From assembly GCA_023435895.1 (NCBI GenBank), contig JAEZLH010000036.1:124001-188000 (forward strand): 64,000 nt of DNA, read 5' to 3'. Source of the stretch: Bacillota bacterium. Its GTDB lineage: Bacteria; Bacillota; Clostridia; Lachnospirales; Lachnospiraceae. Below are positions 32,485 through 40,867 of this stretch, piece after piece. The translations under genes were made by a program, and so were the position numbers. Below the pieces are notes generated by a model. It made no database searches. It had not been told where the DNA came from and worked only from the letters and a program-made list of their open reading frames with translations. The stretch's first letter is position 1; each line of letters opens with the position of its first letter.

Positions 32485-32547
32485 AAGAAGCTGTTGAATA
32501 TATAAGGTCATATCTTATGACATAGTATATTCAACAGCTTCTTTTTT
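32485..32547 (+). terminator. Strong terminator downstream of the micropeptide
   Basis: Two perfect 18-base arms (32485-32502 and 32526-32543) with AAGAAGCTGTTG and its complement at their ends, an inner 6-bp stem GTCATA/TATGAC, and TTTTTT following on the plus strand. On the other strand the T-tract is poor, so it mainly serves the plus strand. Confidence 0.9.
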
Positions 32548-32587
32548 GGATGCCACGTAATCATTGAGCAATTTCATTTCAATATCG

Positions 32588-32953
32588 TCATATAAAGATG
32601 TTGACTAAAACCCATAACATTACCATCCATAATACAATAATGGGTAATGCAAAAAACCATCTTTTCGGCTTCCCATCCCTCCACTGATTTTCTGCTTCTA
32701 ACTTACAATCAGCCAATACTTCCTTCGGTATTAATTTTATAGTTAGTGCAATTACCATTGGTAGTAAAATCAGATCATCCAGCATTCCTATTATGGGTAT
32801 GAAATCGGGAATAATATCGATTGGTGATAATGCATAGACAATCACCAATGTCGCCAGAATCTTTGCCAAGATAGGTGTTTCTCTTTTTTTTAATGCGACA
32901 AATATAGCCGGTAGGTCAGACTTTAACTTCTTTGCATTCTCCTTTAAACCCAT
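32588..32953 (-). CDS. DUF1232 (YkvA-like) membrane protein
   Basis: A 121-residue protein with the DUF1232 core LVIVYALSPIDIIPDFIPIIGMLDDLILLPMVI (YxxSPIDxIPDFIPxxGxxDD). It forms two close membrane segments, followed by a third hydrophobic segment at the C-terminus (WFFALPIIVLWMVMLWVLV). The family's role is unknown. It faces the micropeptide transcript convergently. Confidence 0.88.
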   Translation of the reverse strand: MGLKENAKKLKSDLPAIFVALKKRETPILAKILATLVIVYALSPIDIIPDFIPIIGMLDDLILLPMVIALTIKLIPKEVLADCKLEAENQWRDGKPKRWFFALPIIVLWMVMLWVLVNIFI

Positions 32954-32991
32954 ATTTTCACCTCATAATTTCTACTAATTGCACATGTAAA

Positions 32992-33021
32992 AAGGCTTCC
33001 CGAAATTCATCGGGAAGCCTT
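32992..33021 (-). terminator. Terminator of the DUF177-rpmF operon
   Basis: Perfect 12-bp stem AAGGCTTCCCGA/TCGGGAAGCCTT with a 6-base loop. On the minus strand it is followed by TTTTTAC, 10 bases after the rpmF stop codon. Confidence 0.92.
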
Positions 33022-33030
33022 GATTTTTAA

Positions 33031-33216
33031 TTATTCTGCTGTGTTAGCGATGATTTCCTTCTTGTTGTATGAACCACAAGCTTTACATACTCTATGAGGA
33101 ACCATAAGTTCTCCACACTTGCTGCATTTAACTAAGTTAGGAGCAGTCATCTTCCAGTTAGCTCTACGGCTATCTCTTCTACCTTTAGAATGTTTACCCT
33201 TAGGACAAATAGACAT
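33031..33216 (-). CDS. rpmF: 50S ribosomal protein L32
   Basis: A 61-residue protein beginning MSICPKGKHSKGRRDSRRA, with two zinc-binding pairs (CSKC and CKAC) and the family's VPHRVCKACGSYN. The 'CPxxKxSKxRRDxRRA' start is diagnostic of L32. The ATG at 33216 is seven bases from AAGGAGG; an ATG six bases upstream is too close to that site. Directly downstream of the DUF177 gene, whose stop lies 2 bases before this ATG. Confidence 0.97.
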   Translation of the reverse strand: MSICPKGKHSKGRRDSRRANWKMTAPNLVKCSKCGELMVPHRVCKACGSYNKKEIIANTAE

Positions 33217-33218
33217 TG

Positions 33219-33746
33219 TCACACCTCCTTAAAATTCTTGAAAATATCTCGGATTACTGACATTCTGGGATCATAATTATAAGTATCACACTCACAAGAC
33301 TTTTCATTCAAATTGGTTCCGCAATTCTTGCAAAGTCCTTTGCAATCCTCACTGCATAACAGTTTCATAGGAAAACCAATTAAGATTTCATCATAAATTA
33401 ATGTGTCTACATCCAGATTGTATCCAATAATATAATTTGTTTCATCCAAACCCTCTGCTCTTTGTTCCTCTGTGAGATTAAAATCAACCTCTCTCAGAAC
33501 TTCGATACTCATAGGAAATAAAATTTCTTTTAAGCATCTACTGCAAAATAGGGTCAGAGAAATATTCGTACCACCCTCAATTAAAATCTTCTTGTCACCA
33601 AGATTCGTAATGGTCAGGCTTATAGGTTCCTTATGAGATATCTCATAATTTGTCCCCATATAATTGAACTCATTCATCTCAATCGGGGCATTGATCTGTA
33701 CTACCTTATCATTCGTAGTCATTATTTCTGACAAAGATACTAGCAT
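33219..33746 (-). CDS. DUF177 (YceD-like) protein
   Basis: A 175-residue protein with the YceD/DUF177 layout. An N-terminal beta domain ends in LFCSRCLKEILFP, followed by an acidic strand (EVDFNLTEEQ), VDTLIYDEILIGFPMKLLCSEDCKGLCKNCGTNLN and a C-terminal CEC. Members are co-transcribed with rpmF across bacteria and in some lineages affect 23S rRNA maturation. The cysteine pairs suggest zinc binding. It is preceded by a consensus promoter and precedes rpmF. Confidence 0.93.
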   Translation of the reverse strand: MLVSLSEIMTTNDKVVQINAPIEMNEFNYMGTNYEISHKEPISLTITNLGDKKILIEGGTNISLTLFCSRCLKEILFPMSIEVLREVDFNLTEEQRAEGLDETNYIIGYNLDVDTLIYDEILIGFPMKLLCSEDCKGLCKNCGTNLNEKSCECDTYNYDPRMSVIRDIFKNFKEV

Positions 33747-33813
33747 TTAATCTCTCCGAATATTCACTGCATGATTAAGAACTCAGTGGGTGAATTCTTT
33801 ACGCACTTCTTGT

Positions 33814-33842
33814 ATTATACCTACTGTGTTATTATTTGTCAA
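33814..33842 (-). promoter_or_regulatory. Consensus sigma-A promoter of the DUF177-rpmF operon
   Basis: On the minus strand TTGACA (33837-33842) and TATAAT (33814-33819) are separated by exactly 17 bases, a perfect match to the housekeeping consensus, about 70 bases before the DUF177 start. Confidence 0.92.
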
Positions 33843-33881
33843 CGTCAAAATGAGAATTATACACTATTTGACCAATATTTA

Positions 33882-33930
33882 CGTTACAGTTCAACCGATG
33901 CTTTTATCAAAAGCCGGTTGAACTATAACG
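33882..33930 (-). terminator. Hairpin downstream of ackA
   Basis: Arms GTTACAGTTCAACCG and CGGTTGAACTATAAC pair with one mismatch, and an inner CTTTT/AAAAG stem extends the hairpin. It is 16 bases beyond the ackA stop. The U-tract is poor, so it may act as a processing or protective stem rather than a classic terminator. Confidence 0.5.
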
Positions 33931-33945
33931 ATTTTATTCCTTGGA

Positions 33946-35136
33946 TTATAATAATGTAACAGTCTCTCTAGCAATTGCTAACTCTTCATTGGTAGGGATG
34001 ATGCAAACCTTAACCTTTGAAGAAGGTGTAGTAAGCATTACTTCCTTGCTCTTTGTGCAGTTAGTTGCTAAGTCAATTGTAATTCCTAGGTAACCAAGGT
34101 ACTGGCATACCCATTCTCTAACTCTCCAGTCATTCTCACCAACACCTGCTGTAAATGCAATTGCATCTACACCATTCATAGCAGCTACATAGCTACCGAT
34201 GTATTTTGCTACGCGGTAAGTAAATACGTCAAATGCAACGATTGCACTCTGATTACCGATATCCATAGCATCATTGATATCACGGAAATCGCTGGATACA
34301 GAAGACATACCTTGAATACCGGATTCTTTATTTAATACGTTCATGATCTGATCGATTGTTTTATTTTCTTTCTTTGCAATGAAATCGATGATGGAAGGAT
34401 CGATATCACCACTTCTGGTTCCCATTACTAGACCTGCAAGAGGAGTGAAGCCCATGCTAGTATCAACGGACTTGCCGTTTAATACTGCAGAGATACTTGC
34501 ACCGTTACCAAGGTGGCAAACAATGATTTTAGAATTGTTAATATCAAGTCCACAGAACTCTGCTGCTCTTTTGGAAACAAAGCTATGGCTTGTTCCGTGG
34601 AAGCCATATTTACGGATCTTGTAGTTATCATAATATGCCTGAGGAAGTCCATATAAGTAAGCCTTAGGAGGCATTGTCTGATGGAAGGAGGTATCAAATA
34701 CTGCTACCATAGGAACTCCGGGCATTAAGTTCTTGCATGCACGGATACCGATTAAGTTTGCAGGATTGTGAAGAGGAGCCAAATCGTTACAAGCCTCGAT
34801 ACCTGCAATTACTTCATCATCAATAATTGTGGAAGTTGCGAATTTCTCACCACCGTGAACAACTCTGTGTCCTACTGCGCCGATTTCATTCAAAGAAGCG
34901 ATAACACCATGTTTTTCATTGGTTAACGCATCAAGCACCAACTTAATTGCATCCTGATGATTTTCCATATGCTTCTCGATAACAACCTTATCTCCGCCAT
35001 TAGGAGTATGCTTTAAGTAGGCTGCTTCCTGTCCGATTCTCTCACAGATACCTACAGCCAAAGCCTTCTCAGTTGTGGAATCGATTAACTGATACTTCAA
35101 TGAAGAACTACCACAATTAATAACTAAAACTTTCAT
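33946..35136 (-). CDS. ackA: Acetate kinase
   Basis: A 396-residue enzyme converting acetyl phosphate and ADP to acetate and ATP. Signatures: LVINCGSSSLKYQLID at the N-terminus, GHRVVHGG, FDTSFHQTMPPKAYLYGLP, RKYGFHGTSH, HLGNGASISA, GLVMGTRSGDIDP and FTAGVGEND. Full family length. It is 78 bases behind pta on the same strand, forming the usual pta-ackA operon for ATP generation in acetate fermentation. Confidence 0.98.
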   Translation of the reverse strand: MKVLVINCGSSSLKYQLIDSTTEKALAVGICERIGQEAAYLKHTPNGGDKVVIEKHMENHQDAIKLVLDALTNEKHGVIASLNEIGAVGHRVVHGGEKFATSTIIDDEVIAGIEACNDLAPLHNPANLIGIRACKNLMPGVPMVAVFDTSFHQTMPPKAYLYGLPQAYYDNYKIRKYGFHGTSHSFVSKRAAEFCGLDINNSKIIVCHLGNGASISAVLNGKSVDTSMGFTPLAGLVMGTRSGDIDPSIIDFIAKKENKTIDQIMNVLNKESGIQGMSSVSSDFRDINDAMDIGNQSAIVAFDVFTYRVAKYIGSYVAAMNGVDAIAFTAGVGENDWRVREWVCQYLGYLGITIDLATNCTKSKEVMLTTPSSKVKVCIIPTNEELAIARETVTLL

Positions 35137-35214
35137 GAATACTTACCTCTTTTCTTATTATTAAACATGTATATTTATTGTGCCACGTATGAAACGATGA
35201 TAATCAGCCGATTA

Positions 35215-36210
35215 TTATAGAGCGGCTGCCTGAACTGCTGTGATAGCAATAACGCCTACGATATCATCTGCAGAGCATCCTCTGGACAAATCATTAACCG
35301 GTTTTGCAATACCCTGTGTTACCGGTCCGTAAGCTTCTGCTTTCGCAAGTCTTTGAGTTAATTTATAACCGATATTACCTGCATCAAGATCAGGGAAGAT
35401 AAGAACGTTTGCTTTACCTGCAATTTCACTTCCGGGAGCCTTAGAAGCACCTACACTTGGAACAATTGCAGCATCTAACTGGAATTCGCCGTCAATCTTT
35501 ACAGTTGGATATAATTCTTTGGCAATCTTAGTTGCCTCAACAACCTTATCAACATCAGGATGAGCAGCACTGCCCTTTGTGGAGTGAGAAAGCATCGCTA
35601 CGATGGGCTCTGTTCCAACTAAAGTTTCAAAGCTTTTTGCACTGCTGCCAGCAATTGCTGCTAACTCTTCTGCATTAGGATTCTGCACCAAGCCGCAATC
35701 GGAATAAATGAAGGTTCCACCTTCACCAAACTCACAATCAGGAACTACCATTACAAAGAAGGAAGATACTAATTTTGTATTCGGAGCTGTTTTTAATATC
35801 TGTAAGGAAGGACGAAGTGTATCAGCTGTGGAATGAACTGCGCCGGATACCATACCATCTGCATCTCCTGCCTTTACCATAGTTACACCAAAATACGGAT
35901 AATCTTTTGTCAATAACTCCTTTGCTTTCTCCGGTGTCATTCCTTTGCTCTTTCTAAGATCAACAAGCAGATCTACATAGCCTTGAAGCTTTTCTGTAAT
36001 CTCAGGATCGATGATAGTTGCTCCTGAGAGATCAAGTCCCTCTCCAACCTTCTCAATCGCTTCTTTATTACCTACTAAGATGATTTTTGCAACTCCTTCA
36101 GCTAAAATTCTGCTAGCTGCTTCCAATGTTCTTCTGTCATCAGTCTCAGGCAATACAATAGTCTTAATGTCTTGTTTCGCTCTTTGTTTAATCGTGTCAA
36201 TAAAACCCAT
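35215..36210 (-). CDS. pta: Phosphate acetyltransferase
   Basis: A 331-residue short-form enzyme that exchanges the CoA of acetyl-CoA for phosphate. It begins MGFIDTIKQRAKQDIKTIVLPETDDRRTLEAA; the catalytic domain shows ADGMVSGAVHSTADTLRPSLQI, FSDCGL-like YSDCGLVQNPNAEELA, SHSTKGSA and the C-terminal ANVLIFPDLDAGNIGYKL and GPVTQGIAKPVNDLSRG. No N-terminal DRTGG domain. AAGGAG precedes the start. Upstream is a 490-base divergent region shared with tmcAL. Confidence 0.98.
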   Translation of the reverse strand: MGFIDTIKQRAKQDIKTIVLPETDDRRTLEAASRILAEGVAKIILVGNKEAIEKVGEGLDLSGATIIDPEITEKLQGYVDLLVDLRKSKGMTPEKAKELLTKDYPYFGVTMVKAGDADGMVSGAVHSTADTLRPSLQILKTAPNTKLVSSFFVMVVPDCEFGEGGTFIYSDCGLVQNPNAEELAAIAGSSAKSFETLVGTEPIVAMLSHSTKGSAAHPDVDKVVEATKIAKELYPTVKIDGEFQLDAAIVPSVGASKAPGSEIAGKANVLIFPDLDAGNIGYKLTQRLAKAEAYGPVTQGIAKPVNDLSRGCSADDIVGVIAITAVQAAAL

Positions 36211-36700
36211 GATGAAACTCCTTCCTTAGCATCTATATTTTTTCTGATATAATATTGATTCAAGTGCAAAATACACTGTGACCAAAACAGATTAAGCACA
36301 TGGAAATAGACCATAATGCATAAATATAGTTATCTGTTTTTGCCACAAAATACTTTACGCCATGAAACCAATAATCAAACCCAATCGTTCTAATTATATG
36401 ACAAAATAATAACAGATACAAGAACTTATTGATGAAAAATGTAGAACTTTTTTCTTATATTTTTGTTCATTTTGACAATAGCCAAATGGTATTTTACAAT
36501 TTAAATTATTTCACCAAAGCCATACATTTAATCATCGAACCGGTATATTAGTAAAAATGAATAGAATTCATTGAATTGACTGCATTTCTCATAAATGATA
36601 ATATAACTATAAGATTTATCCTTTGCAATCCTATATAATAGGAAAACTTAAATTGTCGCAAAATTGATAAAGATATTTCATCATAAAGGAGTTTTAATAC
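36211..36700. other. Divergent intergenic region between pta and tmcAL
   Basis: About 490 AT-rich bases holding the promoters of two divergent genes. TATAAT occurs at 36634-36639 on the plus strand, but I see no matching -35 box. No gene or RNA is evident. Confidence 0.5.
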
Positions 36701-38002
36701 ATGAAGGTTGTAGGCTTGATTACGGAATACAATCCGTTCCATAACGGACATAAATACCACATAGAGGAAGCAAAGCGAATTACCGGGGCAGACTATTGCG
36801 TTGCCGTAATGAGTGGCAATTTCGTCCAACGTGGGATTCCTGCTATGATTGATAAATATGAACGTACTGAGATGGCTCTTCGAAACGGGGTTGATCTAAT
36901 CATTGAGCTTCCGGTATGCTATGCCACCTCCAGTGCAGAATTGTTTGCTCATGGAGCAATCTCTATCCTGGATAAGCTGGGAATTATTGATGCCATCTGC
37001 TTTGGCAGCGAATGCGGGGACATTGGGCTATTGAGGGAAGGGGCACAATTTTTATTAAATCCTCCAACAACTTATGAGAAATATCTTCAATCCTATCTGA
37101 AACAAGGCCTCACCTATCCTGCTGCCAGGTCAAAGGCACTCCGTTATTATTTAAAGGAGCAGCATTCCCCTTATGCCGATACTCTTTCCCAGGTACTTGC
37201 AGAACCAAATAATATCCTTGGTATCGAATACATGAAGGCGTTACTGCGACTAAACTCCAATATTACTCCCATGACTATCCAAAGGATATCTGCTCATTAC
37301 CATGAGGAACAACTTGGTGTAATAAGCGAAAGTCTTCCGGCTGATAGCCGTATTCCCCACGTAATCAGTTCTGCAACTGCAATTCGCAAGGCAGTTCAAG
37401 GAGTGTCGGAATTAAACAATCATCTAAACAATATGCAGTTCAGCGTACCTGAGGATGTATTTAACAAACTTAAAACTGCTTATCAGAAGCTCTACCCGAC
37501 TTGTGAGGATGATTTCTTATCACACATCCAGTACAAATTATTGTCGGAAACTAACCAATCCCTTGTTATCTATTCTGATATTACAAAGGATTTGGCTGAC
37601 CGCTTGAATAATCGCTCAAACTATTATTCCAGCTTTAGTGAACTTGCAAATGATATCAAAACCAAGAATATGACGCTAACAAGAATCAACCGGGCACTGA
37701 TTCATATCTTGCTGAATCTTAAAAATGAGGCTCTTAATGAATACAACGCCAATGGCTATGCACAGTATGCCAGAGTTCTTGGTATGAAAAAGAGTGGTTC
37801 CCATCTTCTTCGTAAGATTGAAAAACAAAATCACATACCGATTATCACCAAAGTCTCCAAAGCACAATCAATCCTTTCCCCTCTTGCGTTTCAAATGCTG
37901 CAAGAAGATTTGTTTGCTGCTCATCTTTATAATCAAATTGTATATGCCAAATATTCAGAAGAAATTTTAAACGAGTACCGCCATGGAATTGTTATTATTT
38001 AA
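36701..38002 (+). CDS. tmcAL: tRNA(Met) cytidine acetate ligase TmcAL
   Basis: A 433-residue protein of the HIGH-type nucleotidyltransferase superfamily that makes N4-acetylcytidine at the wobble base of elongator tRNA(Met), using acetate and ATP. The N-terminus is diagnostic: MKVVGLITEYNPFHNGHKYH, followed by VMSGNFVQRG, YERTEMALRNGVDLIIELP and CFGSECGDI. Family length. AAAGGAG lies before the ATG. Its last four bases overlap the end of the convergent gene on the minus strand. Confidence 0.96.
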   Translation: MKVVGLITEYNPFHNGHKYHIEEAKRITGADYCVAVMSGNFVQRGIPAMIDKYERTEMALRNGVDLIIELPVCYATSSAELFAHGAISILDKLGIIDAICFGSECGDIGLLREGAQFLLNPPTTYEKYLQSYLKQGLTYPAARSKALRYYLKEQHSPYADTLSQVLAEPNNILGIEYMKALLRLNSNITPMTIQRISAHYHEEQLGVISESLPADSRIPHVISSATAIRKAVQGVSELNNHLNNMQFSVPEDVFNKLKTAYQKLYPTCEDDFLSHIQYKLLSETNQSLVIYSDITKDLADRLNNRSNYYSSFSELANDIKTKNMTLTRINRALIHILLNLKNEALNEYNANGYAQYARVLGMKKSGSHLLRKIEKQNHIPIITKVSKAQSILSPLAFQMLQEDLFAAHLYNQIVYAKYSEEILNEYRHGIVII

Positions 38003-38967
38003 GAACAGGCACCCATATTTCCTTCCGCATTACAACCGGCACAGCTCGCACAGTTTGCACACGGGCTGAAGCCGGTTTTATGATAGGGCTGCATCTTAAA
38101 TTCATGCTGGCTGATATCAAAACGCTTCTCATCTTGAAAGCTCACATAATCATCTTCAAATGCCATCTTAAGAGGGCGGAACCAGATTTCTTCTCCATCC
38201 TCATCCAGTTCCTGAGATGGTGAGAATACCGTTCTTGACCCAGTTTCCTTATTGATCGCAATTACCATTTGGTTGGAGGCTACCAGCGATATTAATTTTC
38301 CTTCCTTTGAAAAAACTACCGAATTATTATCTCCAATGATTCCAATTGCATTTTCATCATATGCTTGGAGCATTCCTATTGGTGTCTTAATAAACACGGG
38401 TAATGCTGGTTCCAGCGAGTTGATAGTTCCATCCATATAAAAGGATATTCCGTTTCTAACAGGTATCACGCCATACTTAGTTTCAACCCGAAGCGTCTCA
38501 CCCGGCCACAGAGTAATACTCTTAATCTTGCCGCTCTTATAAAAATATACGGATATGACCCTCCCTGTAATTCTCCCAAATGATAACTCAAAGCTTTCTT
38601 CCTTGGTCAGTTGATACTCATCTTCTTCCTCCCAATAGGCAGTCAGTTGACCGTTTAACGGAAACAAACGCTTTAACGAACCACATTCATAAAAGGTCAA
38701 CAACTCCGCACGCCTTATACCAATAGGCGTATTAACTTCCATCGGCTCGTTCAATGCAATTCTACGTAATCTACCATTCTCATAAAAAGTAATGGAAGAT
38801 GTCCTCTTCTTTCTATACGTTGCAAAATCATACTGCGGAATCAACTCCCCAAACTCCGTCCTCAACACAATCCTTTCATCAGTGGTTATCTCCTTCGGAG
38901 TTCCATTCTCATAACACGTATACTCCCCCAGACAATCAATCTCTCCGTACCTGGTAACAAACTTCAT
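37999..38967 (-). CDS. Beta-repeat protein with C-terminal CxxCxxCxxC cluster
   Basis: A 322-residue protein I cannot name. It is built of repeated strand units of roughly 45-50 residues: an aromatic 'TxYENG.L..I.L' hairpin and a 'V.TPIG' strand. Examples are TFYENGRLRRIALNEP, TFYECGSLKRLFPLNG, YFYKSGKIKSITL and SFYMDGTINSLEP, with VNTPIGIRRAE and IKTPIGMLQAY. The pattern is reminiscent of MORN or toxin-type beta-hairpin repeats. The extreme C-terminus CANCASCAGCNAEGNMGAC could bind metal or an iron-sulfur cluster. I have a memory of similar proteins in anaerobes near nitrogenase-related genes, and an AnfO-like gene lies 400 bases away, but that link is inference. Confidence 0.65.
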   Translation of the reverse strand: MKFVTRYGEIDCLGEYTCYENGTPKEITTDERIVLRTEFGELIPQYDFATYRKKRTSSITFYENGRLRRIALNEPMEVNTPIGIRRAELLTFYECGSLKRLFPLNGQLTAYWEEEDEYQLTKEESFELSFGRITGRVISVYFYKSGKIKSITLWPGETLRVETKYGVIPVRNGISFYMDGTINSLEPALPVFIKTPIGMLQAYDENAIGIIGDNNSVVFSKEGKLISLVASNQMVIAINKETGSRTVFSPSQELDEDGEEIWFRPLKMAFEDDYVSFQDEKRFDISQHEFKMQPYHKTGFSPCANCASCAGCNAEGNMGACS

Positions 38968-39018
38968 ACCTTCAACTCCTCTCCGTATTCCTATAAAGAA
39001 AATTCACTACTTTCATCT

Positions 39019-39377
39019 GGTTTCACATTCATTCACTACCTATATCTGCGAAACCTCACAACCCATGGCTTATTATTCTGTCTGACTACAATTTTATCGC
39101 TGACTCTTGACCGCTAGGGCAACGGAAGCGAGAAAATTCGTATTCCGATAGAATAATTCCACTATCTACATTGGTTTCGCTTTCATTCCCGACCTTCATT
39201 GGGTTTCACATTTATTCACTACCTGTATCTGCGAAACCTCACAACCCATGGCTTATTATTCTGTCTGACTACAATTTTATCGCTGACTCTTGACCGCCAG
39301 GGCAACGGAAGCGAGAAAATTCGTATTCAGATAGAATAATTTCACTACCTGCATTGGTTTCGCTTTCATTCACTCCT
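39019..39377. repeat. Two tandem copies of a 183-bp palindromic element
   Basis: Units start at 39019 and 39202 and are nearly identical, with only scattered substitutions. Each can fold: outer arms GCGAAACC/GGTTTCGC, then TTATTCTGTC/GATAGAATAA, then AATTTTATCGC/GCGAGAAAATT, closing with CGCT/AGCG and TTG/CAA around the centre. No frame is open through both. The second copy ends at the stop codon of the AnfO-like gene. This accounts for the 400-base gap 38968-39369. Confidence 0.8.
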
Positions 39378-39978
39378 TGAATATGAATACCCTACTCTCC
39401 TTTTCGTTGGCCTTCACCACCGTCATTTTTAGCTTCATCGGAGCCAGCTCACTCTCAAACCATCTTGGAAGATGATCGCATAATACCTCCAAACGTTTGA
39501 ACTCACCCTTTTTAAGAAAGGGCATCAATAATTTCTTAGAGGTTAAGGAGCAATCCATATTCAGTGCACTTTTCAAATCCACAAAATAAGCCCCTTCTTC
39601 CTCCTGTTTGATAAAATAGGATTTCGGTGCAGAAGAAGGCTCTTCTACACTCTTATCTTGCTTCACTGTTTCGTGAATGGAATCCAAAAATTCTTCCGGT
39701 TCCCCCTCTGCTTCAAAGCTTTCAAAGCCATGCGCCTCAAGAACATAGTAAAGCTGTCCTGCAACTTGATTTGCCACAAATACTTTGCAACCCTCTAATT
39801 TTTGCACCATTTCCTGAAGATTATGCCTTATTCCAGCAATTGTACTGTTGGCTTCCGGTTCGAAAGGGACTTCCATGCTTATGCTCCATTTTGATTTTAA
39901 CTGTTCATATATCCTGACAAAGCCTTTTTCACCAGGTCTTGCTGTTACTCCGGATTCATTTACATATACTGCTATCAC
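39370..39978 (-). CDS. AnfO-like protein (nitrogenase accessory family, tentative)
   Basis: A protein of about 202 residues resembling the AnfO family, named for a gene of Fe-only nitrogenase clusters. It starts IAVYVNESGVTARP and has a central KVFVANQVAGQLYYVLEAHGFESFEAEG, which is the stretch I recognise, then EPEEFLDSIHETV. The C-terminal domain (VDLKSALNMDCSLTSKKLLMPFLKKG) also fits. Many members occur outside nitrogenase clusters, and no nitrogenase genes are in the window. I choose the GTG at 39978, giving the family N-terminus; a TTG at 39990 is an alternative. The stop codon lies at the edge of the palindromic repeats. Confidence 0.6.
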   Translation of the reverse strand: MIAVYVNESGVTARPGEKGFVRIYEQLKSKWSISMEVPFEPEANSTIAGIRHNLQEMVQKLEGCKVFVANQVAGQLYYVLEAHGFESFEAEGEPEEFLDSIHETVKQDKSVEEPSSAPKSYFIKQEEEGAYFVDLKSALNMDCSLTSKKLLMPFLKKGEFKRLEVLCDHLPRWFESELAPMKLKMTVVKANEKESRVFIFKE

Positions 39979-40213
39979 GTCGCTTACCAACCTTTCCTAA
40001 ATAAAAACAAACCACGATAAAAGTCTTTTCTCCATCGAAAGATAAGAAAGCCATTAACCATGGTTTACTATAAAATATTATGTGTTTTTCCTTATTCGGT
40101 TCATCATTCTAACATAATCATACCTAATGTATATTGTTTTTTCAATGCATGAATATGATAAAAACTTCTCTTCAGATAATAAATTGTTTATACAATTTTA
40201 CTTGCCATACTCA

Positions 40214-40669
40214 TTATATCAGTTCCATCCTCATCTCTGTGCATTTACTCTTATAATCACGAAAGCCCTGTTTCAAATATAATGGATATCCATCTTCCGT
40301 TGCTAATAACTCCAAATAGGAAAGTTTATGTCCTTTGGCATCTTCTTTTAACATCTCCAACAATCCACCTGCAAGCCCCCTTCTTCGATATGCCGGTCTG
40401 GTATATACATTTAATATGGTGCCAATCCTTCCGGTAGGAAAGCTAGGATTTGCGGGTCTTTCCACAATTAGTAGGAATGCACTAGCTACTATCTCCCCAT
40501 CCTCAACAGCTATGTACGCATAGAAGTCCTTATTAATATGGTTCTCATAATATTCAAATAGCTGTTTTCTGATAGAATCTCCCTGTTCCTGTGACATTTT
40601 ATTATAATCTTCCCTCAAGAACTCTAGGCGAACCCCGACTAAAGCAGTAATATCTTCTTGACCTGCCAA
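40214..40669 (-). CDS. GNAT family N-acetyltransferase
   Basis: A 151-residue acetyltransferase. GTILNVYTRPAYRRRGLAGGLLEMLKEDA contains the strand 4 and acetyl-CoA loop (RRRGLAGGL), and the end has LELLATEDGYPLYLKQGFRDYKS. The start is odd: the frame is closed by TGA directly before the TTG at 40669, which has GGAG six bases upstream. An ATG four bases earlier is in another frame and would need a frameshift to reach this protein. Most relatives start MIRxA, so a one-base change near the start is possible. Substrate unknown. Confidence 0.8.
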   Translation of the reverse strand: MAGQEDITALVGVRLEFLREDYNKMSQEQGDSIRKQLFEYYENHINKDFYAYIAVEDGEIVASAFLLIVERPANPSFPTGRIGTILNVYTRPAYRRRGLAGGLLEMLKEDAKGHKLSYLELLATEDGYPLYLKQGFRDYKSKCTEMRMELI

Positions 40670-40867
40670 TCATAACTCCATACAAAATCCTCCATCCACT
40701 CATTTATCATCAAAGTACATACATTATTACACTCGTAATCAACCTAACATCATCACAGGGCAGGATTTTGGTCATTGAAAAATTCAAGCTCCATCATCCT
40801 ACCCCATAAAGTTTATTGACTTAATACTCAGTGCATTTTACGAATATTTCTTCAAAAGATTTTCAAA

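Noticed and set aside
39019..39377. Possible repeated coding unit, since 183 is a multiple of three
   Set aside because: Stops occur in every frame and the base pattern is that of nested inverted repeats rather than codons.
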